NCBI GenBank assembly: GCA_963920635.1
Contig: OY987307.1
Location: 17,561,735 to 17,625,734 of the forward strand
Source: Pseudeuparius sepicola
Lineage: Eukaryota; Arthropoda; Insecta; Coleoptera; Anthribidae
Length of the DNA stretch: 64,000 nucleotides
Reading direction: 5' to 3'
The notes beneath the pieces were generated by a model, which searched no databases, had not been told where the DNA came from, and worked only from the letters and a program-made list of their open reading frames with translations. Position numbers and translations under genes: made by a program. Shown here in pieces: positions 12,071 to 22,589 of the stretch. Each line of letters begins with the position of its first letter. The stretch's first letter is position 1.

Positions 12071-12110
12071 CACAGACATATATAGCTTAGCGAAGCTATA
12101 TAGGTCTGTG
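12071..12110. mobile_element. Micro-palindrome, CACAGACC family, copy 1
   Basis: This 40-bp inverted repeat starts CACAGAC and ends GTCTGTG. The 18-bp arms have one mismatch, and the centre contains AGCGAAGCT. It is flanked on both sides by the identical 7-mer GTATGAG (12064-12070 and 12111-12117). The same palindrome occurs at 29678 and 53927 with different flanking duplications, which argues for insertion. The element is too small to encode anything. The mobilising enzyme is unknown; 7 bp is not the usual duplication of mariner (2) or hAT (8). Confidence 0.8.
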
Positions 12111-12119
12111 GTATGAGTA

Positions 12120-12980
12120 ATATAATTCCAGAATAATGCCCAGCAAATGGCCGTAATAAAATCCCGATCGCAAACATCGAACTGAACTGACAAAGCACAT
12201 TGTCACTTGGCAAAAAAGACTTTAACCGGCACAGAGTCACTGTTCCGGAAATGGCGCTTTTATATGTATAACCTTTGGGTAAACGGACGGCCTTTGTTAA
12301 ATATTAATGTTTCATTGGCTCTTCTGCGATCTCATCGAATATTTATTTGCCGTACAGGCTCATAAAGTTTTCTTTGTCAGTTTTTGATATATCTAGTGTT
12401 CGTGGGAAGCATCGTAAATTGAATTAAGGACGCATCTTCACGATTAACTCGAGTTTGATCCCAAAAAATGTACGATGTTCATCAATATCAAAGTAAACTA
12501 AAACCAAGGTCGACTGTGTAGTATAGACAGTGGCGGCTCGTGGGCCACTGTCGGCATGGGCATTTTTTTATTTTTAGTAGAAATCACGCATTTTTCTATG
12601 ATTAAAATAAAAAGTGCATAAACAAAAATTCCTCATTTTTTCTCGCGTTTTTTGTTAAACTTAATAACGCAAAATTCGTAATTCGTAAGAAATAAATCTA
12701 TGCCAAGTAGGTACTTACCCCTTCTCGATGTTTATTATATTATATTACATTTTTTATCTTTAATAAAAATACTCATTGATTTAAATAGGCGCTTCTTTTT
12801 ATATTCCTCCCCTTAATTTTCTATGTGACTGCCTAATTCAGACACTGTGAAATACATCTGAAGATTTTTCATCATGAATTTGCCATGTATAATAATGTTT
12901 TAAAACAAATCTAGCGTTAAGTAAGTAAAATTTTATATTATACTTACAATATGTATACATTATTTAAACATACTGTAGCT
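12120..12980. other. Non-coding; isolated hAT-like terminus at 12528
   Basis: CAGTGGCGGCTCGTG at 12528-12542 is identical over 15 bases to 28144-28158 and fits the CAGNG start of hAT elements. No matching inverted end was found nearby, so no element can be delimited. Nothing else is recognised. Confidence 0.4.
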
Positions 12981-12982
12981 GT

Positions 12983-13016
12983 CCTGAAGAAGGAATAAAC
13001 AATTCCGAAAGCTTGG
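12983..13016. repeat. Hairpin motif CTGAAGAAGG / CCGAAAGC
   Basis: A 5-bp stem GGAAT/ATTCC with a 5-base loop stands between CTGAAGAA and CGAAAGCTTGG. The same layout recurs at 29371, 44931 and 45415. It lies about 120 bases before the LINE reverse transcriptase remnant and could be the end of another retroelement. The origin is an inference. Confidence 0.45.
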
Positions 13017-13137
13017 CAATTAGCAAGTAGTTTTCTTTAAAGACCAACTTCACTGCAAACCCACTAAAAGTTCCATCTTTTATCATCTTAATACATTCAG
13101 TCACGAGATTAATTTTTTTATTTTATTATATAGAAGA

Positions 13138-13865
13138 GCTTTTGAAACCGTTAATAGAGAAATTTTGCTAGCGAAGCTTAAGAAAATGAGTTTGGAGGAA
13201 CTGTTTACAAAAGGTTAGAAATTTTTTTAGATAGCAGATATCAAGTATCAAAATTTAACAAACAAATTCCAAGTGATGCAGAAACCAATTAAGGAGTACC
13301 TCAAGGTTCGGTATTAGTACATTTGTTATCTCCTTCATATAACAATGACTTAGCAAGATCAGTAAAATGTTCCAAAATTCAATTATTCGCGGATGATACA
13401 TTAATTTATTATGTTGGAAAATCAGAAGAAGGAATATTTGAAAATTTAAGTAACGATTTATAAAATATATCTCTTTGGTTTGATGTAAATAAGTTAAAAT
13501 TGAATTCAAATAAATCTAAATGAATCATACTTTCACTATAATCGTAATAATAAATTTAAATTATGTTTAGATTAAATTGAAATTTAAAAACTCGAAAACG
13601 TAAAATTTCTTGGGCTATTCATAGATTCTAAATTAAATTTTCATAAATACCTTGGTTATAAATCTAAAAAATATGTATAAAAAGTAGCTTATCTTTCAAG
13701 GGCATCTATGGATTTGAAAAGAAAATCTAAATTAAAAATGTTTAAACCTATTATTTTTCCACATTTTACATATTGATAGACTATTTTATTATTATTTAAC
13801 AAATCTTAAATCAGTATATTACAAAAGTTACAAAACCGAGCCTTGAGGGTGATTCTAAATTAAGA
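13138..13865 (+). pseudogene. Non-LTR retrotransposon (LINE) reverse transcriptase remnant
   Basis: Across several frames the plus strand reads, in order: AFETVNREILLAKLKK (RT palm start), GVPQGSVL at about 13293, IQLFADDTLIYYVG with the catalytic FADD at about 13385, WFDVNKLKLNSNKSK, VKFLGLFIDSKLNFHKY, then IIFPHFTY and LQKLQNRALRVILN. This order is the standard one for RT domains of LINEs of the Jockey/CR1 type. Internal stops (for example after ISNDL-type sequence near 13460 and after NKSK) and frameshifts show it is dead. Endonuclease and ORF1 regions were not found. The codons are strongly AT-biased, indicating long decay. Confidence 0.85.
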
Positions 13866-13869
13866 CAAA

Positions 13870-14360
13870 TACAAAAATGTATGGCAAATGCATATGGAAC
13901 TAAATTTATTTAGTGTAAATCAAAAAATAGTTGAAAACACTAATTTTTGTCTTTAAAATAAAAAATACCTAAATTCATTCCTAAAATTTAAGATAAATAT
14001 TTATTTAAAAATAATAGCCAAAACCAATGTTATAATGTAAGAAATAAGGAAGATTTTTGATTTTAAATAAATTTAGCACCAAATAACGAAGAAAAAATAG
14101 TTTTTTTGCTAATTCTTTTTTTTATGCTAAATAAAGCTTTCAAAATAATAATTTCACAGATTTAATTTAAATAATATTTAAGTACAGCATTTTTATGCCT
14201 TTTAAACAGATTTTTTGTAAATATCTTTATTAAAAGCATCTCGGTAAGCACTTTGACACCATGACCATGCCAGACAAAATGTATGATTTAATTATTTTAG
14301 GCCTAAATAATAGTTAATAGTTATTTAACGAACCATTCTATTAATACAGGCGATTAATAA
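13870..14360. other. Probable decayed continuation of the LINE
   Basis: Very AT-rich sequence follows the RT remnant in the direction of the 3' end of the element, but I cannot read further motifs. No gene is called. Confidence 0.3.
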
Positions 14361-14362
14361 TG

Positions 14363-15597
14363 TACAGGGTGTTCACTTTTAAGTGGACACAAATCAATAA
14401 AAAATTGATTTGTTGGGATATTTTCAAAAAAAAATGTTTGATACAAAGGTCTTCAAAATGCGCAACTTTATACGTGAACACATTTGTGAAATTGCAATTC
14501 CAGGGCCTGCTAAGTTTTTTTTTAAACCGCGGTTTTCACAAAATCTATTTAGGCATTTTTTTTATTATAATCTGACCATACAGCGTTAATTAGGACCCTC
14601 TAAAACCCTTAAGTTCAAAATTTGAACTAAAAATATACAGGAAGTTCGGTTTTACAGCTCCTTAAAGTTGCGCAAAGTAGTGATTTCGAGGGCCCCTGGA
14701 GAGTCAAGCGTGCCATGGAATGATTTTAAAACAATTGAAGAATTAACAGGACCACCCAAAGTATTGATGGACGAGACTGCAAGAAAAAATAATACAGAAT
14801 GTTTTTCTCTACCGCTGCTGAAAGTTCAGACTTTTTTCGAATTTTATTCTGATCAAGTTTGCCGTGCTTTTTGAAACAAAGTTACTAATAACAAAATTTT
14901 ATTAATCTTAACAATAAAATAACAAACAAAATATTTAGATCTTAAATTATCGGGATTTTTTCAACATACCTAACCGCCTTCTAACGTAATACGTAATACA
15001 TTTTTCAAGACGTTTTTTGTTATTAGAAACAACTCGTCTTAACTCATCTATTGTTACAGAATCGCAAGCTTCAATTATTTTTTGTTGTAGTTCGTTTATT
15101 TGTTTCAAAAAGCACGTAAAATTCGAAAAAGTCTAAACTTTCAGCAGCGGTAGAGAAAAACATCCTGTATTATTTTTTCTTGCAGTCCCGTCCATCAATA
15201 CTTTTGGTGGTCCCGTTAATTCTTCAACTGTTTTAAAATCATTCCATGGCACGCTTGACTCCCCAGGGGCCCTCGAAATCACTACTTTGCGCAACTTTAA
15301 GGCGCTGTAAAACCGAACTCCCTGTATATTTTTAGTTCAAATTTTGAACTTAAGGGTTCTAGAGGGTCCTAATTAACGCTGTATGGTCAGATTTTAAATA
15401 AAAAATGCCTAAATAGATTTTTTGAAATCGGGGTTTAAAAAAAATCTTAGCCAGCCCTGGAATTGCAATTTTTACGAATGTGTTCACGTAGAAAGTTGCG
15501 CATTTTTAAGACCTTTGTATAAAAAAAAAATTTTGAAAATATCCCAACAAATCAATTTTTTATTGATTTGTGTCCACTTAAAAGCGAACACCCTGTA
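14363..15597. mobile_element. Palindromic TACAGGGTGTTCAC mariner derivative
   Basis: The left end TACAGGGTGTTCACTTTTAA at 14363 is mirrored by the right end at 15597. Arms of about 500 bp (14363-14880 and 15098-15597) are near-perfect inverted copies around a loop of about 217 bp. The loop holds the C-terminal end of a mariner transposase on the minus strand. The structure is an internally deleted long-TIR mariner. The plus-strand frames at 14360, 14668 and 15422 lie in the arms and are not genes. Confidence 0.88.
14947..15099 (-). pseudogene. C-terminal remnant of a mariner transposase
   Basis: The minus strand reads INELQQKIIEACDSVTIDEL and continues RRVVSNNKKRLEKCI, ending with a TAA at 14947-14949. 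This is the conserved C-terminal helical block of mariner-type transposases. Upstream the frame is soon closed by a stop within the palindrome arm, and the catalytic domain is missing. It is the only coding relic in the 14363-15597 element. Confidence 0.82.
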
Positions 15598-15599
15598 TA

Positions 15600-17190
15600 T
15601 TATGTATGTATATAAAATCTTCGTAGATTCCTATCCATTTATTGAGCGTCTTAAACTCAGACAGGAACAAGAATTATATAATCTCGTTAGTGACAGATAT
15701 TGATGACAAAACGTCTTGATATACATAGATACTTCCGCGCAAACGTCCTTCCGAGTATGTTTGGTTGTCTACGCCTACCCTACTTGCTCAATTCGTATAA
15801 TCCATGAAACCGTTTTGTTCCTATAGGTAAAATAGGAGAATTATTGTCCCTGAGCTGCCTGGTTCGCGTATGTTTGACAACATAATCTGACCTTTAGTTT
15901 GAGTAAAAAGGATCGAAGTTCGAATCACAGATGCGATCTTCTTCTCTGCGTCTTGCATAAAATCATGTAAAGCCATATTTGGATTGATGGAAGTATTTTC
16001 CCGATCTCCCATTGAGCAAAAAAGTTCATTATTAACGAGAGACACCGCAATGAAAACGGAGACACCTTGAAATATCAGATTCCAAACGAGCCCTAGTCCT
16101 ATATATCGACCGATGGAAGACGCGTGTCTCTTTAATTAAATGGGAAGGGATTTGTGAATCTCACCGCTTTCTCATTAGTAAGCGGATCTTCGAGATACAA
16201 GGAACCGCTTGTATTATGTGCCAGGCCATAAGAAAAAAAAAGCTTCATACGAATGCCACCGGAACTACAAACTACACAGACTATACACACAAAATTATTC
16301 TGTTCGTGTGCGTCAGAACTTAGCACACCCTAGCACTCATAAGAAATCTGTTATACCAGCAATAAGCCCACAGGCGTATAATAAAACTGCGACTCCATGA
16401 TTACATATTTCCCCAAGGCGGTACCGGTAGCAATCTTCACGTGTAGCAGTCCGATTCTACCTGCGCTGTCATACGCCAAGGTATGTGGGAGTATGAGCAC
16501 AATAATTGTGGTGAGCATTGTATCGAAGAGTTCAGAGGTAGCAGTGGCAATACGGTCCACAGCTCGGATCGAAGAGCGGAGACATACTTGTCCGTCCCTC
16601 TATCTATACTCTATCTCTATTTACTCGGGCCCCGGAATTGACCCATGTTTTAGACTTTAGAAAAAAAAATCGCATTTTCATTTCTAGTGTAGGCCTCCCC
16701 ACTGTGTGGCTACTAGTTATTTACGTTCACTTTTTTGGCCAAGGAGGTTGCTTAAGGTCCGAGGCAACGCCCGCGTTGTACTTTTTGTACCTAGCAACAG
16801 GGCACCTCGAACATTTCACTTTCGCTTTCGGACCTGTTGGCGGGCATATAAAGTGAACTTAGGCGGAAGGGAGCAGGTAATTTTTTTTACATCACAACTC
16901 TACAGTACTTACTTCTTACGTCTTGTTTTTTAAGTAACGTGTTGTGGTATCAAGACGTAGGTCTTACCTGAAACAAAAAATAATTGTTATGAATGTATCT
17001 AACAGAGATATTTTTTAAAATCAAGTAGGTATAATAAAACCAAATAGGGTAAGCTGTGATAAAACTTTAAAGCACATCCCAGTGGGGTTCTAGTGTAATT
17101 TATAGTAAAAAGTATTGACTGCATCTACCGTCAACAAAGCGCATGCATGCGCTGGCTGTCAGTCAGTGCCACTAATCTAAAAACGCTCTT
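15600..17190. other. Mixed non-coding DNA, GC-richer around 16200-16860
   Basis: Several short frames overlap on both strands around 16130-16930, but none shows a domain or a convincing start. I see no splice-supported gene. A GC-rich palindrome AGCGCATGCATGCGCT lies at about 17139. Confidence 0.35.
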
Positions 17191-17196
17191 TAATTG

Positions 17197-18602
17197 TACA
17201 GGGTGGGCCAAATTGGGCACTTTTAAAGGGAAACTCCTATTTTTGACGGAGATAGACGAAAACTGCTATCGGTGAGACTCATTTTTTATGATAAACTTAA
17301 TGGCGAAAACCGCAAATCGATATCTGTCACCGTTCTTGAGTTACAGGGCGTTTTTCGAAAATGTGCGTTTTCGAAAAGTGGCCGTAACTTTTTTCGGGTT
17401 GAAAATTTTGTGTTTCTGTGAAAACAATCTTAAAGCACTTTTTTACGTAGAATTCAACGCTGCTACCACATTTTTTATCTAGTCAATGGTTTAAGAGTTA
17501 CGGATAAAAAATATTATTTTTTAAATGGAATACCCTGTATATTTTTTCATTTTTTAATAGAGCAAAAAATTACCATTCCAGAAATATAGAACACTTAATG
17601 ATTTACTTAAGTAGGTATCAATTACTAATAGCTTTTATGATTTCATGTCTATAATTGGAAGCACGCCCTTTGAACAAGTAGGCTTTGGACGGTAAGACAA
17701 TGAAAGAATCGTGGAAAAATGTTTACTGTTACCTACCTGTCAAATTTTCAGTTAGGCTGTTTAGGCAGGGTAAAGATTTTTCTATTTTTGTGTAATTTAT
17801 AATCTTTATAACATACCTACAGTGAAATTTGAAAGTTATGAAAAATGGGATATGATAGTCTATTTTATACAATCCGGGGAAAACGCCTATCTCTGTTTAA
17901 CTCGTACCTACCTTTTCGGCCTTCTACCTATTAATCAAATCTATTAACTATTACTCTAACACTATCAATCAAATTGTGTGGCAATCTTGCAAAAATGTGG
18001 CTGAAAGGATGTCTTCTCTCTGGATACCGCTCGTAGTATTAATTGCTCGTTGCATATCATATCCCATTTTTCATAACTTTCAAATTTCATTGTAGGTATG
18101 TTTTAAAGTTTATAAATTACACAAAAATAGAAAAATATTTACCCTGTCTAAACAGCCTAACTGAAAATTTGACAGGTAGGTAACAGTAAACATTTTTCCA
18201 CGATTGTTTCATTGTCTTACCGTCCAAAGCCTACTTGTTCAAAGGGCGTGCTTCCAATTATACACATGAAATCATAAAAGCTATTAGTATTGATAACTAC
18301 TTCAGTAAATCATTAAGTGTTATATATTTCTGGAATGGTAATTTTTTGCTCCATTAAAAAAATGCAAGAATATACATATGTTACAGAAACACAAAATTTT
18401 CAACCCGAAAAAAGTTACGGCCGAAAACGCACATTTTCGAAAAACGCCCTGTAACTCAAGAACGGTGACAGATATCGATTTGCGGTTTTCGCCATTAAGT
18501 TTATCATAAAAATTGAGCCTCAGACACTGATATCAGTTTTCGTCTAGCTCCGTCAAAAATACGAGTTTCCCTTTAAAAGTGTCCAATTTGGCCCACCCTG
18601 TA
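17197..18602. mobile_element. Palindromic TACAGGGTGGGCC element (foldback MITE)
   Basis: Ends TACAGGGTGGGCCAAATTGG at 17197 and the reverse complement at 18602 bound a 1.4-kb foldback. The left arm runs to about 17865 and the right arm from about 18055, with shared landmarks such as AAAGTTATGAAAAATGGGAT and CAAGTAGGCTTTGGACGGT. The right arm lacks about 100-150 bp present in the left. The loop of about 190 bp has no readable transposase. By its ends it belongs with the long-TIR mariner group. Confidence 0.85.
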
Positions 18603-18813
18603 CACTAAAAATTACATTTCTTAATTTGGTAATACAAAGTTGGCAGCATTGTTTTGGGCGCCTCCAGGGGCGTATTTAGCATGTCTGACAGAAATGTCAG
18701 AAGTTGTGACAGATGCCTAACCTTAACATTGATATTCTGTTGCTCTAACCCAACTTCAAACACAGAAACTATAACTACAGCCTTTTTCTGTGCTTCAAAG
18801 AACAGAGTTTAGT

Positions 18814-18835
18814 CGTTGACTGAATTCAGTCAACG
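18814..18835. mobile_element. Perfect 22-bp palindrome between 7-bp direct repeats
   Basis: Arms CGTTGACTGAA / TTCAGTCAACG form a perfect palindrome with no loop. It is bracketed by GTTTAGT at 18807-18813 and GTTTAGT at 18836-18842, an exact 7-bp duplication. The palindrome is unrelated to the CACAGACC family but has the same architecture. Confidence 0.55.
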
Positions 18836-19195
18836 GTTTAGTGTTAATTTCTATCTATTCAAATTTGGATTCGCGTGCGTAAAACGTAAATTCTGTCGAT
18901 TACGGCCCTGTCCTCCGTCACCTATCAATAGAGAATTCTAGGGACATGAAATATTTACCTGTCACAATTTAGTGTACAATTAAAGAGAGCTTTTAGATTA
19001 TCTGTGGTTGGAGTTTTCCACTTGAGAATGACTGTGAAGTGTGGGAATTTGTTTTAAAGATGTAATATCTTCTCTTGAGAGAAATGAAGTGTGCTTTACT
19101 CGGTCATCTTGCCATTAGTTTCTAAGAGAATTTCGTATTTAGATATTATTTAAATATTAAAAATTTAGTACGACTATGAGCAGTTCTAGCAACTA

Positions 19196-19911
19196 TACAG
19201 GGTGTTCGAAAAATAGACGGAGATATTTTAGAGGGTGATTCTCTGTTAAGAAATATGAAAAAAAGTTTCTATAAACATGGGTCCGGAAATGCAGAGTTTT
19301 CAAGATACAGGATGTTAAATAAAAAAAAAATAAAACATGAAATTATTAATGTCTTAAAAATTATTTACTCGATTCTGTTGAAATTTGGCAATGTTATTTG
19401 TTGTATTAAGAGGCTAATTTCGCCCTAACTAGATTAAATTTATTAAGTGCAGTGGCGTCCCGGGGGGCACCTTAGCGAATATTATTATCAAAAAAATGTA
19501 CGCCACTACCTTTTTTGTAACTTTAATATTTTTTGTTTGATTAAGCATCTAAAAATACAACTTCTTTCCCTCTTGTATTGTTTTCCTATCTCACTTCGTT
19601 TTCGAGAAAAAAAAACCGTTTTATTGCATGTCACTGGACAAAATTGGTTGTAGTGTACTTTATGTTATGATATTGGAAAAGTTGCAATAACACTCTTTCC
19701 TAGAAATGCTTTTGATTATTTGTTTTCCAAGGCACTTGTGATTTTTTTTGCAAAAATTGATAAACCAATTTTGTCCAGTGACATGCAATATATTTAACAT
19801 CCTGTATCTTGAAAACATTTCCGGACCCATGTTTATAGAAACTTTTTTTCATATTTCTTAACAGGGAATCACCCTCTAAAATATCTCCGTCTATTTTTCG
19901 AACACCCTGTA
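19196..19911. mobile_element. MITE with TACAGGGTGTTCG ends and doubled inner ends
   Basis: TACAGGGTGTTCGAAAAATA at 19196 is mirrored at 19911, and TA duplications lie at 19194-19195 and 19912-19913. Arms are about 125 bp. A second pair of termini, ATACAGGATGTTAAAT at about 19307 and its complement at about 19795, sits at the inner edge of the arms. A further inner inverted repeat is TTGCATGTCACTGGACAAAA (about 19623) against its complement near 19767. The core carries CAGTGGCGTCCCGG at 19450. It is homologous to the element at 21243-21977, in opposite orientation. Non-coding. Confidence 0.85.
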
Positions 19912-19972
19912 TAATGCAAACGTAAAAAACGTAATAATGCAAACGTAAAACATAATAATGCAAACATAAAAT
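19911..19972. repeat. Short tandem repeat (TAATGCAAACRTAAAA)n
   Basis: Three tandem units of about 20-24 bases share AATAATGCAAACGTAAAA with small changes. It directly adjoins the right end of the MITE. Confidence 0.7.
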
Positions 19973-20074
19973 ACCATAGCAGATTTTTTTTTAAATTCAA
20001 ACGAAAAACCTTCTGAATTTCATAGGTATTTGTCAGTCAATGCTGGGCGAATTTGGTTTGATTTTAAGCATTTT

Positions 20075-21016
20075 ATGATGCAGAGATATCATTTGGAACG
20101 TCAAACAATGTTAAGTACTATTGGTATGTTGGAGGCTGGAATTTCACAAAGGGATGTCGCAGAAACTCTTAACACATCCAAGAGTATTATTAGTCGTTTA
20201 TGGATACTTTCTAAGATTGCTAGCCTTGCGAGAGCGCAGTATCACTTCGTCGCAATTGGTTATTCAGCTGCACAATATTCTCAATGTACGGGTTAGTGAC
20301 CAAACTGTCCGAAACAAGTTCCACGAAGATCACATTAATAGCCGCCGGCCTGTATAATAGTTCCAGCATTATCACGTGGAAATCGCACAACCAGTTTACA
20401 GTGGGTACATAAGAACATTTAAATTGGCACCAGCAGGAATGGACTCCAATTTTCTTTTCTGATGAGCCCCGATTTGGACTTCGGCCAGATTCAAGGAGAC
20501 ATCGCGTGTGGAGTTGTCCTGGAAATGCAGAACGCCTTGCAGCTGTTCGAGCGGTTCACGCACCTTTCGAGGAGGTACGATCATGGTATGGGGCGATATC
20601 AACATCGGCGGAAGAACTAATCTCGTTTGGTTGGAGCGGTATCTGAATTCCAATGATTATCAAAACATTATTCTTCGGCCTATTTTTGTTCCATATGCTG
20701 AGAGAATTGGACCAACATTTCAACGAATGCACGATAATGCACGTCCCCATGCAGCAAGTGTCGTGCGCGAATTTCTGCAGGACAAGGAAATTAATCTTTT
20801 GCCTTGCCCTTCTCAATCCTCTGACCTTAATCCCATATCGCGCACTTATGAGATATGCTCGGACGAAGACTTTTGATGCAAAATATTTCAAAGTGACCAA
20901 CAACTAATCGAGTGCCTTTCAAATGAATGGAACACCATCGAACAACAAAACATTGACAACTTAATTCTGAGTAGGTGCGCCTCGTGCACAATCGTGGTGG
21001 CAATCCTCTGTATTAA
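20075..21016 (+). pseudogene. Dead Tc1-type transposase
   Basis: Starts MMQRYHLERQTMLSTIGMLE with an N-terminal helix-turn-helix (ISQRDVAETLNTSKSIISRLW). Further parts in other frames are WTPIFFSDEPRFGLRPDSRR (first Asp at codon 20461), GGTIMVWGDINIG, MHDNARPHAA (second Asp at about 20732) and LPCPSQSSDLNP. After that, the catalytic motif expected as IEHLWD reads I-A-H-L-stop-D: the catalytic Glu codon is GCG (Ala), the Trp codon is TGA, and two extra bases shift the frame. The end NRGGNPLY-stop at 21016 is the usual Tc1 C-terminus. At least four frameshifts are present. Total length fits a normal ~310-340 residue gene. No terminal repeats were found. It lies between the two related MITEs at 19196 and 21243. 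Confidence 0.9.
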
Positions 21017-21242
21017 TTATTATTTAATGTTGCTTTATTGTTGTTAATAATGTGTTGCAAAAACATGCATAATTTTTTTTCTGGAACTATGTAAATTTCT
21101 TAATTCTTTTGTAAGTTTTGACACATATAAGTCTATTTAGAGTACAGCTATAATATAAAAAAATATGGCAAGAAATTGTGTTGTATTTAATAATAATTTT
21201 TATCCATGTCCCTTAGATTCTTCTGATGTGTGAACATTAATA

Positions 21243-21977
21243 TGCAGGGTGTAAATGAATAAGTGTAAAAAAATTCAAGGGGTGAATCTTTGAGTGATTC
21301 TAAGACCAAAAGTCTATATAAACATAGGTCCGCTAATGCTTCGTTTTCAAAATACAGGGTGTCAAACATTTTTTAATAATTTTATAATAAAGCAAAAAAT
21401 TTTTAAAGCTAGCATTACCGTTTATAGCAATTTTTAAGACTAGAATAAACTATTAATATGAAAAAAATATCGGGTATACCCTAGTTTTTGTTAATTGGTA
21501 GTTTTAATTTTTTTATTATGTTGTCCCGGAGACATGCAATAAAGCGATTTTTATTTTTTTTTTTTCTCAAAAACGAAGCGAGATACGAGAATAATTCAAG
21601 AGACAAAAAAGTTGTATTTTTAGTTGCTGAATGCGAAAAAATGCATAATAAAAGTTTTAAAAGAGTCAGTGCCGCACATTTTTTTTACAAAATTATTGGT
21701 TAAGGTGCCCTCGGGACGCCACTGTACTTAATAATTTTAATCTAGTAGGGGATAAATTAGCCTCTTTCTACCATAAATAACACTGCCAAATTTCAACAAA
21801 ATCGGCTAAAGGATTATTAAGACATTTACGAAAAAGCGATTTTTTAAGAAGAGTTTGACACCCTGTATCTTGAAAAGGAAGCATTACCGGACCTATGTTT
21901 ATATGAACTTTTCGTCTTAGAATCACTCAAAGATTCACCACTTGAATTTTTTCGCACTTATTCATTTACACCCTGTA
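21243..21977. mobile_element. Second member of the doubled-end MITE family
   Basis: Left end TGCAGGGTGTAAATGAATAA (one change from TACAGGG) at 21243 and right end TTCATTTACACCCTGTA at 21977, with TA on both sides (21241-21242 and 21978-21979). Inner termini AATACAGGGTGTCAAAC (about 21350) and GTTTGACACCCTGTAT (about 21847) repeat the end motif, as in the 19196 element. The core includes GGTGCCCTCGGGACGCCACTG at about 21705, the complement of the 19450 core. The two copies are strongly diverged. Confidence 0.83.
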
Positions 21978-22070
21978 TATCACTTATGTTCAAACATGTT
22001 CTCTCGAATGTCAACTAAAAATGTATGTCCATATTGCATTACTGGTCCCCAAACTCACCATTATATATTA

Positions 22071-22588
22071 GAAACAAAGAACGTAAGTTTGTGAGTGTAG
22101 ATGTAAAAACAAGAAAAAGTGATAATGGGCATAGCACTCAAAGTTAGAAAACAAAAAAAGACTAGTAACCGCATACACGTGTTTCATGCTATCTGGCAAT
22201 CATCAGTACGGTGTAATATCAACCAAATCGAAAAGATAGAAATGATTTGGGAAGCAACAAATGAAGTCCAGGCAGGAGCCAACAGCACATTTGCAGCTTT
22301 AGTCAGCACATCCTCAATTCGGGGCTTGTATTAACATCGCCACGGAGGCTGCTAAAGCGACCCACTTGGAAATCTTCTGGCCCAAGATACAATGAAACAA
22401 AGAACGTAAGTTTGTGAATGTAGATGTAAAAACAAGAAAAAGTGATAATGGGCATAGCACTCAAAGTTAGAAAACAAAAAAAAAGAATATTAACCCCATA
22501 TAAGTGTTTCATGCTATTTGGCAATCATCAGTACGGTGTAACATCAACCAAATCGAAAAGATGGGAATGATTTGGGAAGCAACAAATC
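22071..22588. repeat. Tandem duplication, ~195-bp unit, period ~323
   Basis: The unit at 22071-22264 (GAAACAAAGAACGTAAGTTT through TTTGGGAAGCAACAAAT) recurs at 22394-22588 with few substitutions. The spacer at 22268-22390 is present once. The plus-strand frame at 22119-22334 reads through the unit without a recognisable domain. Confidence 0.85.
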
Positions 22589-22589
22589 C

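Noticed and set aside
16130..16930. Group of overlapping 60-90 codon frames on both strands
   Set aside because: No domains, mutual overlap and no start or splice logic; GC-richer composition explains the lack of stops.
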